This document shows, piece by piece, positions 11,530 through 24,820 of a stretch of DNA of 64,000 nt. Origin of the DNA: Dioscorea cayenensis subsp. rotundata (lineage: Eukaryota; Streptophyta; Magnoliopsida; Dioscoreales; Dioscoreaceae). The notes under the pieces were generated by a model, which saw only the letters and a list, made by a program, of their open reading frames with translations, was not told where the DNA came from and made no database searches. The stretch spans positions 806,001 through 870,000 of the forward strand of contig NC_052477.1 in assembly GCF_009730915.1 (NCBI RefSeq), read 5' to 3'. Position 1 is the first letter of the stretch. The number at the start of each line of letters is the position of its first letter. The translations under genes were made by a program, and so were the position numbers.

Positions 11530-12038
11530 ATCATACTCAGGGGCGGAGCCAGGAATTTTTTTTAGGGGGGCCAAACATTTTTTCAAAGGGAGAGAGATTT
11601 TCAAAAGGAGATAAAATTTTTTTTAGAGGACAAGTTAAAAATGAATGAAGAAAATATTAAATTTTTATAAATATTTTCTTAAAACTATATATTTTTTTAA
11701 ATAGCATAGCATATATATACTAATTTTTTTGAAAATCAAGTTATTGCATAATAATTTTTTTTAAAAAAGATTGTTACTATATTACTAATTTATTAAATAT
11801 TAAAAGATTAAACAATAAAATTTTATAAATATGTTTGTCTAAAATTATAATATTGTAGACTATATATACTAATTTGTAAAAAAAAAAAACAACAAACAAT
11901 AAAATTTCACAATTTTTTTAAAATTATTTTTTATATTATATGCATTAATTTGATATATATATATATATATATATAAAACAAAAACGAGGGGGGACATGAC
12001 CCCCCTTCGCCCACCCCTAGCTCTGCCTTGATCATACT
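11530..12038. mobile_element. Non-autonomous hAT element with 8 bp target duplication
   Basis: The body is 11538-12030 (493 bp). Imperfect terminal inverted repeats begin CAGGGGCGGAGCCAGG on the left; the right end read in reverse begins CAAGGCAGAGCTAGGGG. Identical 8 bp duplications ATCATACT flank it (11530-11537 and 12031-12038), the length typical of hAT transposons. The interior is AT-rich with no transposase frame. GGGGGG and CCCCCC runs near the ends add to the self-complementarity. It must have been mobilised by an hAT transposase encoded elsewhere. Confidence 0.9.
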
Positions 12039-12103
12039 CACCTCAAGGAAGCCATGTTTATTTATTTATTTATTTTCTAATAAAAAGCACCGTTTACTTG
12101 TTA

Positions 12104-12142
<39 letters not shown>

Positions 12143-12800
12143 AAATTTGAACAAGTCACATGCTAGGGATGAGTATATGCGAGGAGCTGAGTTCTACAAT
12201 ATATGTGCCCTCCATCTGTATGAGTTAAAATTTAAACTATAATGAACACATTATGTAGGTGACTCAATGCTAACATATTACATAACCATTGACTTTCACT
12301 GTTCTATTATAAATTTAATTTCTTGATTTTTTATTTAATTAAAATTTTAAATATAATTTTGACGCAATACTGCATTTTCTCTATTTTTAGAATTATAAAG
12401 GAAAAGGCCAGTTATTTCAGACAATAATTCTATTTTCTTTAATTAATCATATATATATATATATATATATAAATTTTCCACCCCAAAGGCCAAAGAGGAT
12501 CACAATCCATTTCGCCAATCATCAACATCCACGTGGCATATCTAAGCTGCAGAACTTAGCCTAACGATAGACCGAGGACGTGGCTTCATGCAGACCACTC
12601 ATTTCCATACTTAAATGTCAAAATCATCCTTGCCTTTGGATATCAAAAGATTCAAAACCATCAATTTAGTAAGTCCTTTTGAGTAATGATCAAGGGCAAA
12701 ATGATAATTTCATACACTCTTCTTCATGCCCAAAAAGCCCGCCGAGCTCTTTCAGTGCCGTTGGGCTCTGTTCATCTTCGCATTTCGTTTTCAAGAGAAA
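12039..12800. other. Intergenic DNA upstream of HCF107
   Basis: Contains a (TTA)n run at about 12101-12140 and an (AT)n run at 12449-12471. From about 12480 composition becomes mixed and should hold the HCF107 promoter. An in-frame ATG at 12726 precedes the start I chose at 12801. Confidence 0.4.
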
Positions 12801-15800
12801 ATGCAAGCTTTCTCTTGCCCTAATTCCACCCAATTCCCTTTCTTCTCTTCTTCATCTCCAAACCCTAACCCTAACCCTAGTTTCTCAAGATCTCTTAGCA
12901 AGATCCCCTTCAATGGGTTCTCCTTCCTCCCTCTTCCTCTTCTCAAAACTCCCAAGTGCTCCTCCCAACCGTCCCCTACTTCCCCTCTCCAATCGGACCT
13001 ACTGTTGTCCTCTGACGGAGAAGAGGAGGACGATGACGAGGTGGAAGGGAAGGAGAAGCCTGTGGAGGGAGTTCTCATGGTTCGAAGGCCGGCGAAGGGA
13101 TCCTTGCAAGAAGATGATGAAGCTTCGTCGTTAGATTCTTTAAAGATTAACTCTGGTCTTCAAGATCTCGCGAAGAAGATGCCGGTGTTTGAGCCTCAAA
13201 GGGTGGAGATGGATCCGAAGGAGAGGCCTCTTCGTGTTAATTTGGAGCTGGGGCTCTACCGTGCTAAAGTGCTTACTAGGAATTTCGAGTTCAAAGAAGC
13301 TGAAAAAATTCTTCGAAAGGTAAGTTGTTTGGATTTATGAAGTTTGCACTGTAAGAGTGTAAGGTCTTTTTTCTTGATTTGTAGTAGTTCTTTGGGTTTG
13401 GAATTTTTCTAATGCATTATAAACAAGAATCTTACTTCATGTGTGCATGAGTTAAAATAAAATATTTTGTTCAACCTGCCACTCATTCAAGAGTCTTTCT
13501 TTGATTCTAAACAAGTTTGTAACTTTTTCTGGGTTCATTCCTGCAGAAATTTGTGGAAATCAAATCTTCACTAAGAAGTTTAAGGTTCTGTTAAACCTAA
13601 ATATTCATTTTTTCAAGTTCTCAGTGTGCAAGGAACGTCACACTTACAGATGGTTTTGTTTGTATTTCACTGGAACCTTTTTTCTTCTTCTTTTCTTGCC
13701 TCAATGATATTTTATAGTGCTTTCCCTTGAAACAGTATGGGTAAATTTTGTACATAGGCTATCTCTAGGTCTCTAGGTCTGTTTGATTGAGAATTACTAA
13801 ATTTAGTCATATTATGAAAGCAATTGCATTCTTGGGAACAACAGAACATCCAATGTATATGGCACTTCATCTAATTGAGAAGGCAACTTTCAGTGCATCT
13901 TTTTTTGGCCTGAAGATGGACGACCATATGTGGCACTCGGGAAGCTTTTAACCAAGCAGTCAAAATTTGGAGAAGCTAGAACAGTATATGAAAAAGGTTG
14001 CCAAGCAACACAGGGAGAAAATCCCTATATTTGGCAGGTATTGACACAATCACCTTAATTTTCTAATCGTGTATTGACAATTCACCAGCTTATTTGGCAA
14101 TAGATTTATTCTATGGGACAAGGTATTAAGGATTGAATTCTTATTGTTTTTGTTTCTCTATACTGTAAATAAATTTCTTTATTACTAGGTAATGTGAGAA
14201 ATAAGCATATTAATTATGCTTAATTGAAAATTCTTCCCAAGCAATAATTGAAAGAAAGGAAAATTGCCCAAAGACAATTTGGTACTTATTTTCTTGTGTT
14301 TTTCCTGATGTTTCTCATCATCCATCTATGCGAAATGAAAATTGAAAATTAATCTATACTTTTAGTTATTGCATATTTTTTTTATATTCATTTCCTTTAG
14401 ATTTATAGGCTAATGGGGATGCAATGTAGTACCTATTGGTGACATGATAAACTTACCATTATTACCACATTAGCTGTTAGTTATCACTTTCATTTATGCA
14501 TATTTCTGTGGTTTTTTATCTATTGGTCAGGATAAATGACGATGATTCCTTTCCAAATCAAAGTTTTACCTTGTCTCTTTTTGTATCCAACAAGCTACCT
14601 ATTCATTAATGTGCATCATTGTAACTACAACAATGCAAATATGCTTATTTTCATTGATTAGCTATTTTAAAGCAATCTGATTGGTGCATCTGCGCTCTGA
14701 AATAAACAGTGCTGGGCAGTCCTGGAAAATAAGGTTGGGAATATCAGAAAGGCAAGAGAACTTTTTGATGCTGCCACCGTAGCTGATAAGAGGCATGTCG
14801 CTGCTTGGCATGGATGGGCAGTTTTGGAGATAAAGCAAAATAATATTAAGAAGGCCAGAAACCTGCTTGGTAAAGGACTCAAATATTGTGGTGGAAATGA
14901 GTACATCTATCAAACGCTTGCTTTACTTGAAGCTAAAGGAAGTAGGTTTGAGCAGGCTAGATATTTGTTTAAACAAGCAACTCTATGTAATCCCAAAAGT
15001 TGTGCCAGCTGGCTTGTGAGTGCTGCTTTTCTCTGGCTTTCCACATGGTAATTCTGAATGCTTTTCTTAGTGGACTAGATCTATTATCATTGTATGTCTT
15101 TTATTGCAGGCATGGGCACAAGTGGAAATGCAGCAAGAGAACAACTATGCAGCTAGGAAGCTTTTTGAGGTGAAGATTTCCTCTCCAGGTTATCTTTGCT
15201 TTACCTATATATTTGATTTAATCAGCTTATTAACCATTTATAATATTTTAAACTTGTATGCTCTGTGCCAAAGTTTGATGAAAATTTTACATTGAATTTA
15301 TTTAGAGAAACAATCATAATATGAATCTTATTCATGAACTAATATAAGACATCACTTGTTGTGCTAAGCTAGTTTGGCCAAATCTACAAATGTGACAGAA
15401 TTGATGAATGTTCCAGTAGATAACCGCATTTTTTAGTCATTATCTTTGTTGTTTAATATATCAAAAACAAAAGTTAACATATGAAAATAGTATTTTTTGC
15501 TTGTTAAGGCCCTGAAAAGTTTGAAATTCTTGCTCCTCACTTTTAGAAAATTATTTGCACTCGCTTGGTTTTTCTTTATTTTTTTCCATTCTGCACCGTG
15601 GATTATTTATCAGCCATTCAAAATTTTAGCTGTTGGCTATTACCTGTTATATCTTTTGAGAAGTGATGCTTTAACTTGAAATATCAAATTTTTCAATGTG
15701 ACTATACGCAAAACTCTAGATATTTTTCTCTTGTACATTTTATGAGCACAAACTGGATGGTTTTTTTTAACAATAGCTATATATTTACATTTGTAGTTTA

Positions 15801-18800
15801 CACAATTAATATTACAATTTCCATAGTTAAGTACTTTAAGTTTCTTGCATGTAGGTATTTGCTTGATGCTCTACAGAGTGGCCTGAGAAAATAATCAGAA
15901 TTCAGATTGAGTTCATATTGAACCAGGCCCGTGCTATCAGTTTCAGGCTTGAAAAACTAAATGAGCTAGGATACAAGCCAAACTTTTCTAGGCTCTGAAA
16001 CTTATTTTATGATAGTTTGTGATCTGTTCTTTGATTCTTATCTTCATATGAAAATTGGATCTGGACAAAAAGTTGTGATCTTGAAGATAGTGTTGCATTA
16101 ATACCTCCTAAATCCAATAGTCTAGTCATTTTCTTCTGAAAGATGTCTGGGGCACCACACGGTGGTTGTGGACTGCCAGCCACTTCAGATAGTGCTCTAC
16201 TGCTTGTCCTGCAAGTTGGATATGCAAAGGTCTTATTCTTAAATTGGTTGTGATCATGAACCAAATTACTCGTAAACTGAGATGATACTGCACAAAGGAT
16301 AATAGGAATACGCTGGATTGTTTCACATAGCACCCAACATCTAAAATATATAGGCTTGCTGCATTTCACAATTAAAGCAAAGGAGAAATAGTAATACCAA
16401 TCAAGCCAAATCAGTATCTAATTTTAAGCTTTAGAAAAATCATCAACTGAGGCATTTGACAACTTCCTTATAAGCAGTGTTAAAGAAAGAAGGGAAAAGC
16501 TGCACTATGCTTCATGACCCCGTGAAGTAGTTGAGTTGACAAGATCTTGAAGAGATGTTTCCAAAATTATGAATCTTAACATTTGCTTGCGTTTGGATTG
16601 ACTTCCTCTAATTCCTTTTAGTCGAAGTAATGAGACTGATGGATTCCTGGTACATTGAAATTTATTACTTATTTAGAACGTGTATATTTATTTACTTCCA
16701 TTTTTCATACGGTAGACCTACCTAAAACCATCTGCTCTTTTTTCTTAATGTGCTTTCTTGGAAATTATCTTGTTTTTGAATAAGTGACCATTTTAATTGC
16801 AGAAAGCCGTCCAAGCCAGTCCAAAGAACAGGTTTGCCTGGCATGTCTGGGCTATATTTGAGGCTAATCAAGGTGATGTTGATAAAGCAAAGAAACTTCT
16901 AAAGATTGGTCATGCATTGAACCCTAGGGATCCTGTTCTCTTACAATCTCTTGCGTTGCTTGAATACAAGCATGCTTCACCAAACCTAGCTCGAGCAATC
17001 TTTAGGAAAGCATCTGAAATAGACCCAAAGCACCAACCAGTTTGGATGGTAAGAGGATGTCTTCTCATGTCTTTGGATAACATCTCTCCCAGTTCATTGA
17101 CACTGTTTACCTTTTGAGCATAAATTCTTGTGGAAATTTTCTTGTCATTATCATGCAGAACATACTGGTAAGTTGGGTAAACTTTAGATTAGAATTCAAA
17201 ACTGAGTCCATTTTCAATTTTTATAAAATTTAGATGGCTATGCTTTAATAGAAGATCCCTGCTATTGTTTGAGATTTCTTGAAGTTTCTCATATAACTTG
17301 AATAAAATCCAAGTTATGTTTTCATTGTAATCCTACTCCCTGAGAATTGGTTTGCATTAAACTATGGGAGAACAAGTTGCTAATGCAGTTGACTCCCAAG
17401 GGGAATGTTGTGATTCCTGTGTTTATGCAGCATCCGGAAGTTGAGTTCATTGTAGATAGTGTGCATTTCACAAGACAGTATATGTCGTGTGCTGACAGAA
17501 GGTTAGAATCATTTCAAATGCCAAATTTGATCCAAGCCAAATTCCTAGTAAAAATACTTGCTCAACTCACTTAAAAGTTACAAGTGAAATGAGATCTTTT
17601 AATCCCAAGGTTATGTTGGTTATCTCAAATTCAAAATTTTATGACTTGTTGATTGGTCTTATCTCCTATTATAAGGATCTGTTGAAGTAGTAAACGGAAT
17701 AATGTTAAACAGAACAGATGGCCAAAGAGGAAGAGAAACAAGCTGAAAGTAAAATAATAAAGGAAATTTAGATGAGCTGATTTTTGTAAATGTAGTGCAG
17801 ACTGCAGAAAGCATAAAGTTCAGTTCATTGTACTTGAACTTAATGGCCATTGCACTTTCTTGCAGTGTCTATTGTTTGCCCTGTTCAAACACAACTTTGA
17901 GGCCTTGCCTTCTGAACTTTTTTTTTTTTTTTTGGTTCCTCTTATATTCTTAGTCTAAGAAGTCTCACCACTGCATGGTTGTGAAGGCTAATTTTGATTT
18001 AGAACTTGGAATACATGATATATCACATTGATTTTGGGTAATATGATCATCCTGGAATGTACTGAGATTGTTTATCAAACTGTCATAATTGTGTCTGTTT
18101 GATGTTCCTAACAATTGATAATTAGATGTAACCCATGTTCTTGACAATATAAATTTCATCCAATATATACGTTTGGATGTTCTTTTACATGTACTATGAA
18201 ATGCTTGGGTGTGGATGTAAGTTTGAGATATATCCATGTATATATATTTAAATTTTCTGGAATCTATGTTCATGCTAATGGCTAATATGGAAAAGTCAAA
18301 AAGCAATTCGAAACATGGTTGGCAAAAAGTCCCTGTGATCCTGGGTGCAAGCCCCACAAAATGAATTTGTGGAAAAGGCTTAGGCATCTTGGTGAGTGGC
18401 CAAGCCTTTATATAGGGTCACCCAAACTAGTTGATTTTGATTTTGTCTTGTTGGTTTCTGAAACTAGCAACCATTCTCCTGGAAGAAGGCTTCCTCTTGA
18501 AACATAGACATTTTGTAGACTTTTGAGCAAACTTTCTGTAGTTGACAGCTAAATACTAGGTGAATAAGCATCTGGATCACCAAAGCATCTATGCTAGTCT
18601 GTCTTGACACGTAATTGACCCTTTCTTTGGTTTATTTTGGAATTGGTTAGACCTTAAGGAAGTTGATGACATAAACTTATTCTGTGTCATGCCATTTAAG
18701 AGGGCCGTTCTTCAAGGCCAATGGTGTTTATCACACAATTTCAGGTCGCTCATGTTTGTAAATGATTAGTTGGGCCTTACCTGAAGATTGGTTGCTGCAG

Positions 18801-21400
18801 GCTTGGGGTTGGATGGAGTGGAAAGAAGGAAATCTAAGTGCAGCTAGGGCACTCTATCAAAGGGCTTTATCAATCAATTCAACAACTGAAAGTGCTGCAC
18901 GATGCTTGCAGGTATATATCAAGGTTGTTATTGATAGTTGATAACTTGGAAAATATATACCACAATGGTCCATTATTATTTGTTGTTCTCTCTATTTTTG
19001 CGCTTGGTACTCATTATTAATATCCATAGCAGACACGGATTGGTTTATTGATCACTCATTGTTCTCAGTTAAGATAAGGAACTAGGGATCATATTCTTTC
19101 TATTGATTTAGAATTTACAGGCAGATCATACTTATTGGAAATTTTTGATTTTTTTTTTTTTGTTAAGTACTTATTTTCAATTGCCAATATGGATCTGTTT
19201 ATACAGCTCATCTCTTTAGGATAAGGAACTGACATGTATGATCATCCTATGAGCATTTTCTATCAATAGGCTGTTATGTTTTGAATATTAAGAGTTATAT
19301 TATTCCATCTACACTATAGACCCATGTTTTATATTATTGATGTTTTTTTTCTTGTATAGTACATTTATAATACCATGCTATGTGATCTACACATAATGTG
19401 CTCACTTTCTGAGAACTCTTGGAAACAAACTCCATCCTGCCAACTTCTTGGAAATGGATCTATTTTTGCAACACCACATTCTTATCTGATGAATCCCTTT
19501 TGTCCCGATCTGACTACAAAATGATGCTAACTTTTTAATTTTTCTCATTTGCTTCAACAAGAAAAAAAAAAAAGATGGGCCTGAACTCTTCCTATTCAAT
19601 ATGGGTTTGTTGGAAGTGTAATACTGGTGCTGACAAGGAATTAGTAGTTGCCTGGTTAAACGACGTTGGTGTTTATATTTGAAGGATCACAGGCTGATTA
19701 CTCTGGGTTTTTGACTGTGTGAAGTGGCAATTTATGTTAAATTGTCACACTAAGGAAATTATAATATGGAAATTTTAGTATTTTATCACATATGCCTACT
19801 AGAATTATCACCGCAATCACACTTTTTATGAATTACCTTTCAGATAAAGTTAAGTCCCTCGAGATATGTCTCTAGGATTTCTATAGCTCAGTTGATTTTA
19901 TATAACTACTTTTTTTAAAATAAAATAAATGAATCCTCCAAAAAACTTGTCATTTACTTTGTGCATGAATTAATGCATGTTGCTCATGCCTAAATGATAG
20001 ATTATCTAGCATCTTAGCTCTGGATATATATTATTCAACAGCCATGGAAGGATTTTCATGGGGAAATCACAAGGTTTGGTCCTGATTTTCACTCTTAAAA
20101 CTTCAACCGCTTGCTTGAAGAAGAATTATTTATCTTAGGCTTCTCTATCATTTATATTCCATATCAATATTAATTATGTAATGTGATTTTTTTTCCTGTG
20201 TCAGGCTTGGGGTGTTTTAGAACAAAGAGATGGCAATTTATTAGCTGCTAGAAGACTGTTTAGGTCTTCCCTTAATATTAATTCCCAAAGTTACGTAACA
20301 TGGATGACGTGGGCATCATTGGAGGAAGAACAAGGCAATTCTATTCGAGCTGAAGAAATTCGTGACCTTTATTTTCAGCAGGTTTGTAACTGGGATACCA
20401 TCTTGTTTTCTTCTGTATCTGCATGTGATTGGTCATTGGGAGGTGAATGATACCATTACCTTTTACTTGTGATTCCTCTAATGTGTGATGTCTACGAGTT
20501 TATTACCATTAACTTCTAAATTAGGATTGGCCTATTTAGGCATTAATAACTTAAAATCTTTGAGGCTCTCATACAAAAGAGTAGTCTGTATGAATTAATA
20601 TGGTTATCATGTGTCCTTAATTTTCCATTAAATGTTTTATAATAATTTTGATATTCATGTGTGTTTGTCTTGGTGGTAGGAAGGTGTTTAGTTTTGATAA
20701 CTAATGAAGGGAACCTGTTCTATGCATGTGGCATATTTTTTGAATATCTGAATGTCCATTTATGCATCTATTTATCTAATTAGCATGTTTATCGTACAAC
20801 TCTTATCTGCAAGTGAAATTCTCAAATTCCCTTACTTTTAGATCTTTTGATCAGGAGAATTTGTTTAATAATTTTCTTACTGCTATTCAGTCATATAGGA
20901 ATGTTATATATTGTTGATTTTATTTCCTGCATAATATGCCCAAATTGTATCCGATACAGCATCATTTCATGTATAAGGTGAATATAACTTCCCCTGTGCA
21001 TCTTCAGCGTACAGAAATTGTGGATGATGCTTCATGGGTTATGGGTTTCCTGGACATCATCGATCCAGCTCTTGATAGTATAAAGAGGCTTCTAAGCCTT
21101 GGTGAAACCTCTGATTTTAAGGCTTCTGACATCATGAGAAAAGTGCAAACCATGAATAACAATACCGCAGAAGCTTTAAGTGACTCGTCATCTACCCTGC
21201 TTATTGACACGATTGTGGGAAATGAAGAAAATGCTGGCAGTCTAAACAATTTTGACCTGGATGCTTTTGTCAGAAATAAACTTTCTCTTGATGTGTCAAA
21301 ACTAGATGAGAAGCTGTATATATTTGAACCGAAGAAAACCATGTCTTATAAAAGGTCACGGAGATCAGAACCAAAGAAAGTTGCTCTGCCTCAGGCTTGA
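12801..21400 (+). CDS. HCF107: HCF107-like chloroplast RNA-binding HAT/TPR protein
   Basis: Eight exons join in phase to 651 codons: 12801-13319, 13894-14037, 14710-15015, 15110-15169, 16803-17048, 18801-18911, 20205-20381, 21008-21400. The first ~60 residues are Ser/Pro-rich, as in a chloroplast transit peptide, followed by an acidic patch (EEEDDDEVEG). HAT (half-TPR) repeats then run from about residue 150 to 560, with the characteristic W...A..E...G....AR.L pattern (e.g. CWAVLENKVGNIRKAREL, GWAVLEIKQNNIKKARNL, WGVLEQRDGNLLAARRL). The tail motif TEIVDDASWVMGFLDIIDPALD matches HCF107. The length agrees closely with the Arabidopsis protein. In Arabidopsis it protects the psbH 5' end and supports psbB expression, hence photosystem II assembly. 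I chose 12801 because it gives a normal transit peptide; the in-frame ATG at 12726 would add 25 residues. Confidence 0.95.
12859..12880 (+). promoter_or_regulatory. Telobox-like (CCCTAA)n in HCF107 exon 1
   Basis: Three consecutive CCCTAA-type units after CCAAA occur within the coding start of HCF107 and encode an Asn-Pro repeat (NPNPNP). Teloboxes near transcription starts are known in plants as binding sites of telomere-repeat-binding proteins. Function at this site is unproven. Confidence 0.35.
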
Positions 21401-23860
21401 ATTTCTAGTATGAAAACTGATGGTTATGACTAATTATTTACATGTAGAATTCTATTATGTCATCATTTACATTTTAAAATTTAAACTTGCAAGCATTGTA
21501 TCATCTAAATGTAAATTTTGAGGCGTTAGGGCTAGCTGTACATATTGTTCAATATATCAAGTTGGAGGTGCAATATTTTAGTATCAGAATTAAGCCAATA
21601 TTCATGTTTCTGCTTTAAGAAATATGGAGAGATCAAGAATCTGAAAACAGGTATCACATCTCTGAATTTAATTTTGTTCAACACTTTTTTAAACTGTCAT
21701 TTCCTATGTGTAAATTGTCTATGCACTCCATATACGGTAGCATGTTTTCTTTCCTTTTTTGTTTTTGCTCTATGAGAGAAAGGTCTCAATATATTGTTGG
21801 ATCAAGATCTTTAATTGTTATTAAATTCTCAAAATTAGCATGCTAAACATGTATATAACTTGGGGTTTATTTGAGATCCCCTATTATTGCACACATCTTT
21901 AACACGCATGGTGATTTGGCAGGAGCTTGTCCACAATTGCTATTTTCTTAATTGGTGTATCTCCTAATAAGCTTTGTGTCATATTTGCATGTGATATTGG
22001 GTGATAATTGATTGAACTGATCTCACTCTAACCATGGAATGAGTGGACTTTTTGCTCACTTTTCTGTTTCCTGTAACTATTACATGGAGGAAACAATGAT
22101 AAAACACCAAGTTTGGAGTTATGAAAGACTAGATCTCTGATGTTTCTGAGAATTCTGCGAGGATTTATACTGTGTATATGTCTTGGACTTAAATGTTAAG
22201 TCATTAAAGTAGTGTGGCACAAGAAGTTAGCTATTGTTTGTTGTCTCCCATTTGCAATATTTGTTGTCGTGTTCAAGGATACGATGATCACTATCTCTTC
22301 GCAGGTTGGATGGGACCATATTTTTAAGTATGATGGTACCGTTCTACTCTGAGTTGCTCTTTTTTGAGAAGAATGTCCTTTATACTATTAAAACGTGGTC
22401 CATTATGGAAGTTGATTTTTGTATTAGTGGGGTCTCTAGCAATGATGCTGAAGGACATGAGGAGTTCTATTGTATTCAACTTAATCCAAGTTGGGCATTA
22501 AGACACCAATTCAATTGCCATATACTTTGGTGAGGAGTAAACTTCTTCCTTTCTGTTTATTGATGCTCTCTTTCTTCTCTAAAGTTATACTTGTTTTGCT
22601 ATATTGGTGTTTATCAACCATTGCTCTTTGTTCTGCTATAAAATTGTTGCTAGATTTTCTTATGTTATATCTTCATGATTTAACTTGTAATAAACCTTGA
22701 GTTTAACTTTTGAAACTTTAAGATGTTTTATAAAGTCAGCAAAATAAGTGCCTTGTCATGAGGTATGACAGATTGAAACGTGTTCTATTTGTGCTCTTGT
22801 GGCTTCTAGAGCGACACATACTCTTATCATGAGATAAGGGGATACCATTTTTTGTTCTTTGATGCAACAGTTTCTTAAATTGTATCCATTCATTATCTAA
22901 TATTTTATTTGGTGTACATATGATTTTTGCGGAACATGTGGCTCTTGTATTTATGCAGATAAAAACTTGGTTGTAAAATATTTTCATCTTTGCTTTATCT
23001 CATCTTTTCTGGAATTGTGATCAAGAATATCAATAAACATATTCAGTTAGTTTTCATGACTGTAATGCAGAATTGGTATACAACAGGTAAGGAGATTTGC
23101 CTGGATGAGCATTAGTTGAGATTCTTGAGAATTGGCCAAGATTAAAGCTGGTTATTATTAAGAGAGAAATCAAGCAAATAGGGTGAGTATTTGGATTGCC
23201 AGTTCTTCTCCGGATGATACATAAATTTCCTTCAATTCAATGCTAAATTATCTCCTCAAACTTGTCATTTTGCTAATATGTTTCCGAAATAGAATTCATA
23301 TCTAATGTTGTTTTATGAGTATGATTTTACTTTTCACATTGCACATTTTTTTTTTCTTAATTATGCAATTTTGGCTACTGAATTGCTTTATAAAGTTTTG
23401 TTTTCATACTCTTTATCATTTGAGACAAACTTGTCAGTATCTTACAAAATTTTTTCATCTTTTCTTTGATTTGAGCCCATACAAAACTGTTTATTTGTAC
23501 AAGATATTCCTGGGCATTATTTACCAAGACTTTGAACATTAGCTCCCTTGTTGTACATTCTTGTGATGCATTTTGTTCTGTTTCTTATGATTTGATGTAC
23601 TTTTTCCCTTTTTGATCTAACTTAGGGAGTCTTTCTCATTATTGGCCAAACCAATTATTCGTCATTGGTGACTGATAGAAACATAAAATGATCTTACTGA
23701 ATATCTGCTCATCTGGACATTAGATCATTGCAGTATATGCTTGTTGGATTTTTATGTTGTTCCGTATGAATTGACACTAATTCTCATTGTTGCTGTTTAT
23801 TGTTTCTTTGATATCATTTTGGCATTCTTACCTCTCATCATTCAGCAAAACAAGCTTTTG
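21401..23860. other. 3' UTR of HCF107 and gene-poor intergenic DNA
   Basis: No supported coding exon, RNA gene or mobile element is seen. The early part should contain the HCF107 3' UTR. Short open frames here are unrelated to known families. Confidence 0.45.
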
Positions 23861-24445
23861 TGATTAGTGACAATATGAAGAACAGTTGGTATTTCTTTGA
23901 CCTCTCTACTGCAAGCAATTCAGAAGAAATTCACAAAGTGAGACTTCTTCTAATACAAACTTTATTGTCTCTTGTATATCCTTTTTCATCATAACTATCT
24001 GCTAAATAACAATGAGACTCCTTTTTCTCTGTTTCCTTATTATTTTGTAGATCAAGACAGAAAAGAAGGCTGTAATGGATGGATGGAGATTCATCGGAAT
24101 AGTAAGCGACAATCAAATAATGCAATCCATGTGCATATATATGTTCAGCAAAACAGTCATGCGTGATTAGTGATGATATAAAGAATCAAACAGTTGGTAT
24201 TTCTCTGATCTCTACTTCAAGTCATTAAGTAGAAATTCTAATACAACAAGAAAAAGAACTAGTATTTCTGTTGTTTTCTACCATTCATATATACACATTG
24301 TTGTTTTGTTATTATTTTGTAGATTTTGAAAAGAAAAGAAAAGAAAAAAAGAAAGAAGGATCTAATGGATGGATGGAGACACAACGGAGAGCTCATTAAA
24401 ATAGTGAAGTAACAATCAAATAATGCAATGCATATGGGTATAAGT
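23861..24445. repeat. Tandem duplication of ~303 bp
   Basis: Two diverged copies start with GTGATTAGTGA at about 23862 and 24165. Both continue through ACAGTTGGTATTTCT, TCTAATACAA, TTATTATTTTGTAGAT, GATGGATGGAGA and AACAATCAAATAATGCAAT-like landmarks in the same order. Each copy contains a TTTTGTAG acceptor-like site, but no coding frame is shared. Function unknown. Confidence 0.65.
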
Positions 24446-24793
24446 TGAACTAAAAAGTGGTCCCCTGTTTCTGCATTTGCTTCTACAAATTGCTCCAGTG
24501 CACTGAGCTGTTACAGAGAGAAGCATAAGGTGTGTATGAAATATGAATTTCGTCCTGGATTTCGCTACTCACTGCAGCCGAAATGATCCTTAGTGCACTG
24601 CAGTCATGTATTTATCATGCCAAGTCAGGCACCCACACAACAGTGCTACTAGTGAGTGCTTGTGGCCATCCATCCAAGGACACATTTGCATATATCATCA
24701 TTGATTCTGAGTGACCACTAAGTCTTCAATGAAGATGGAGGTGAGGATGAAAACAAGTCTAGCACAGAGAGAAAAAAGAGTTGAAAGGTGATG

Positions 24794-24820
24794 AGCAGCA
24801 GCAGCAGCAGCAGCAGCAGC
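24794..24820 (+). repeat. (AGC)9 microsatellite
   Basis: Nine uninterrupted AGC units. A short frame across it would encode polyserine but shows no homology. Confidence 0.9.

Noticed and set aside
12726-12800. Upstream in-frame ATG for HCF107
   Set aside because: It would place PKKPAELFQCRW before the Ser/Pro-rich segment, which is less like a transit peptide than the start at 12801; kept only as an alternative.
18320-18370. B-box-like sequence (GATCCTGGGTGCAAGCCCC) in HCF107 intron, possible SINE
   Set aside because: No matching A box upstream and no defined 3' end or target duplication; left unannotated.
22306-22987. Several 60-85 codon frames after HCF107
   Set aside because: Hydrophobic, AT-driven composition, no homology, no splice context and overlapping frames on both strands.
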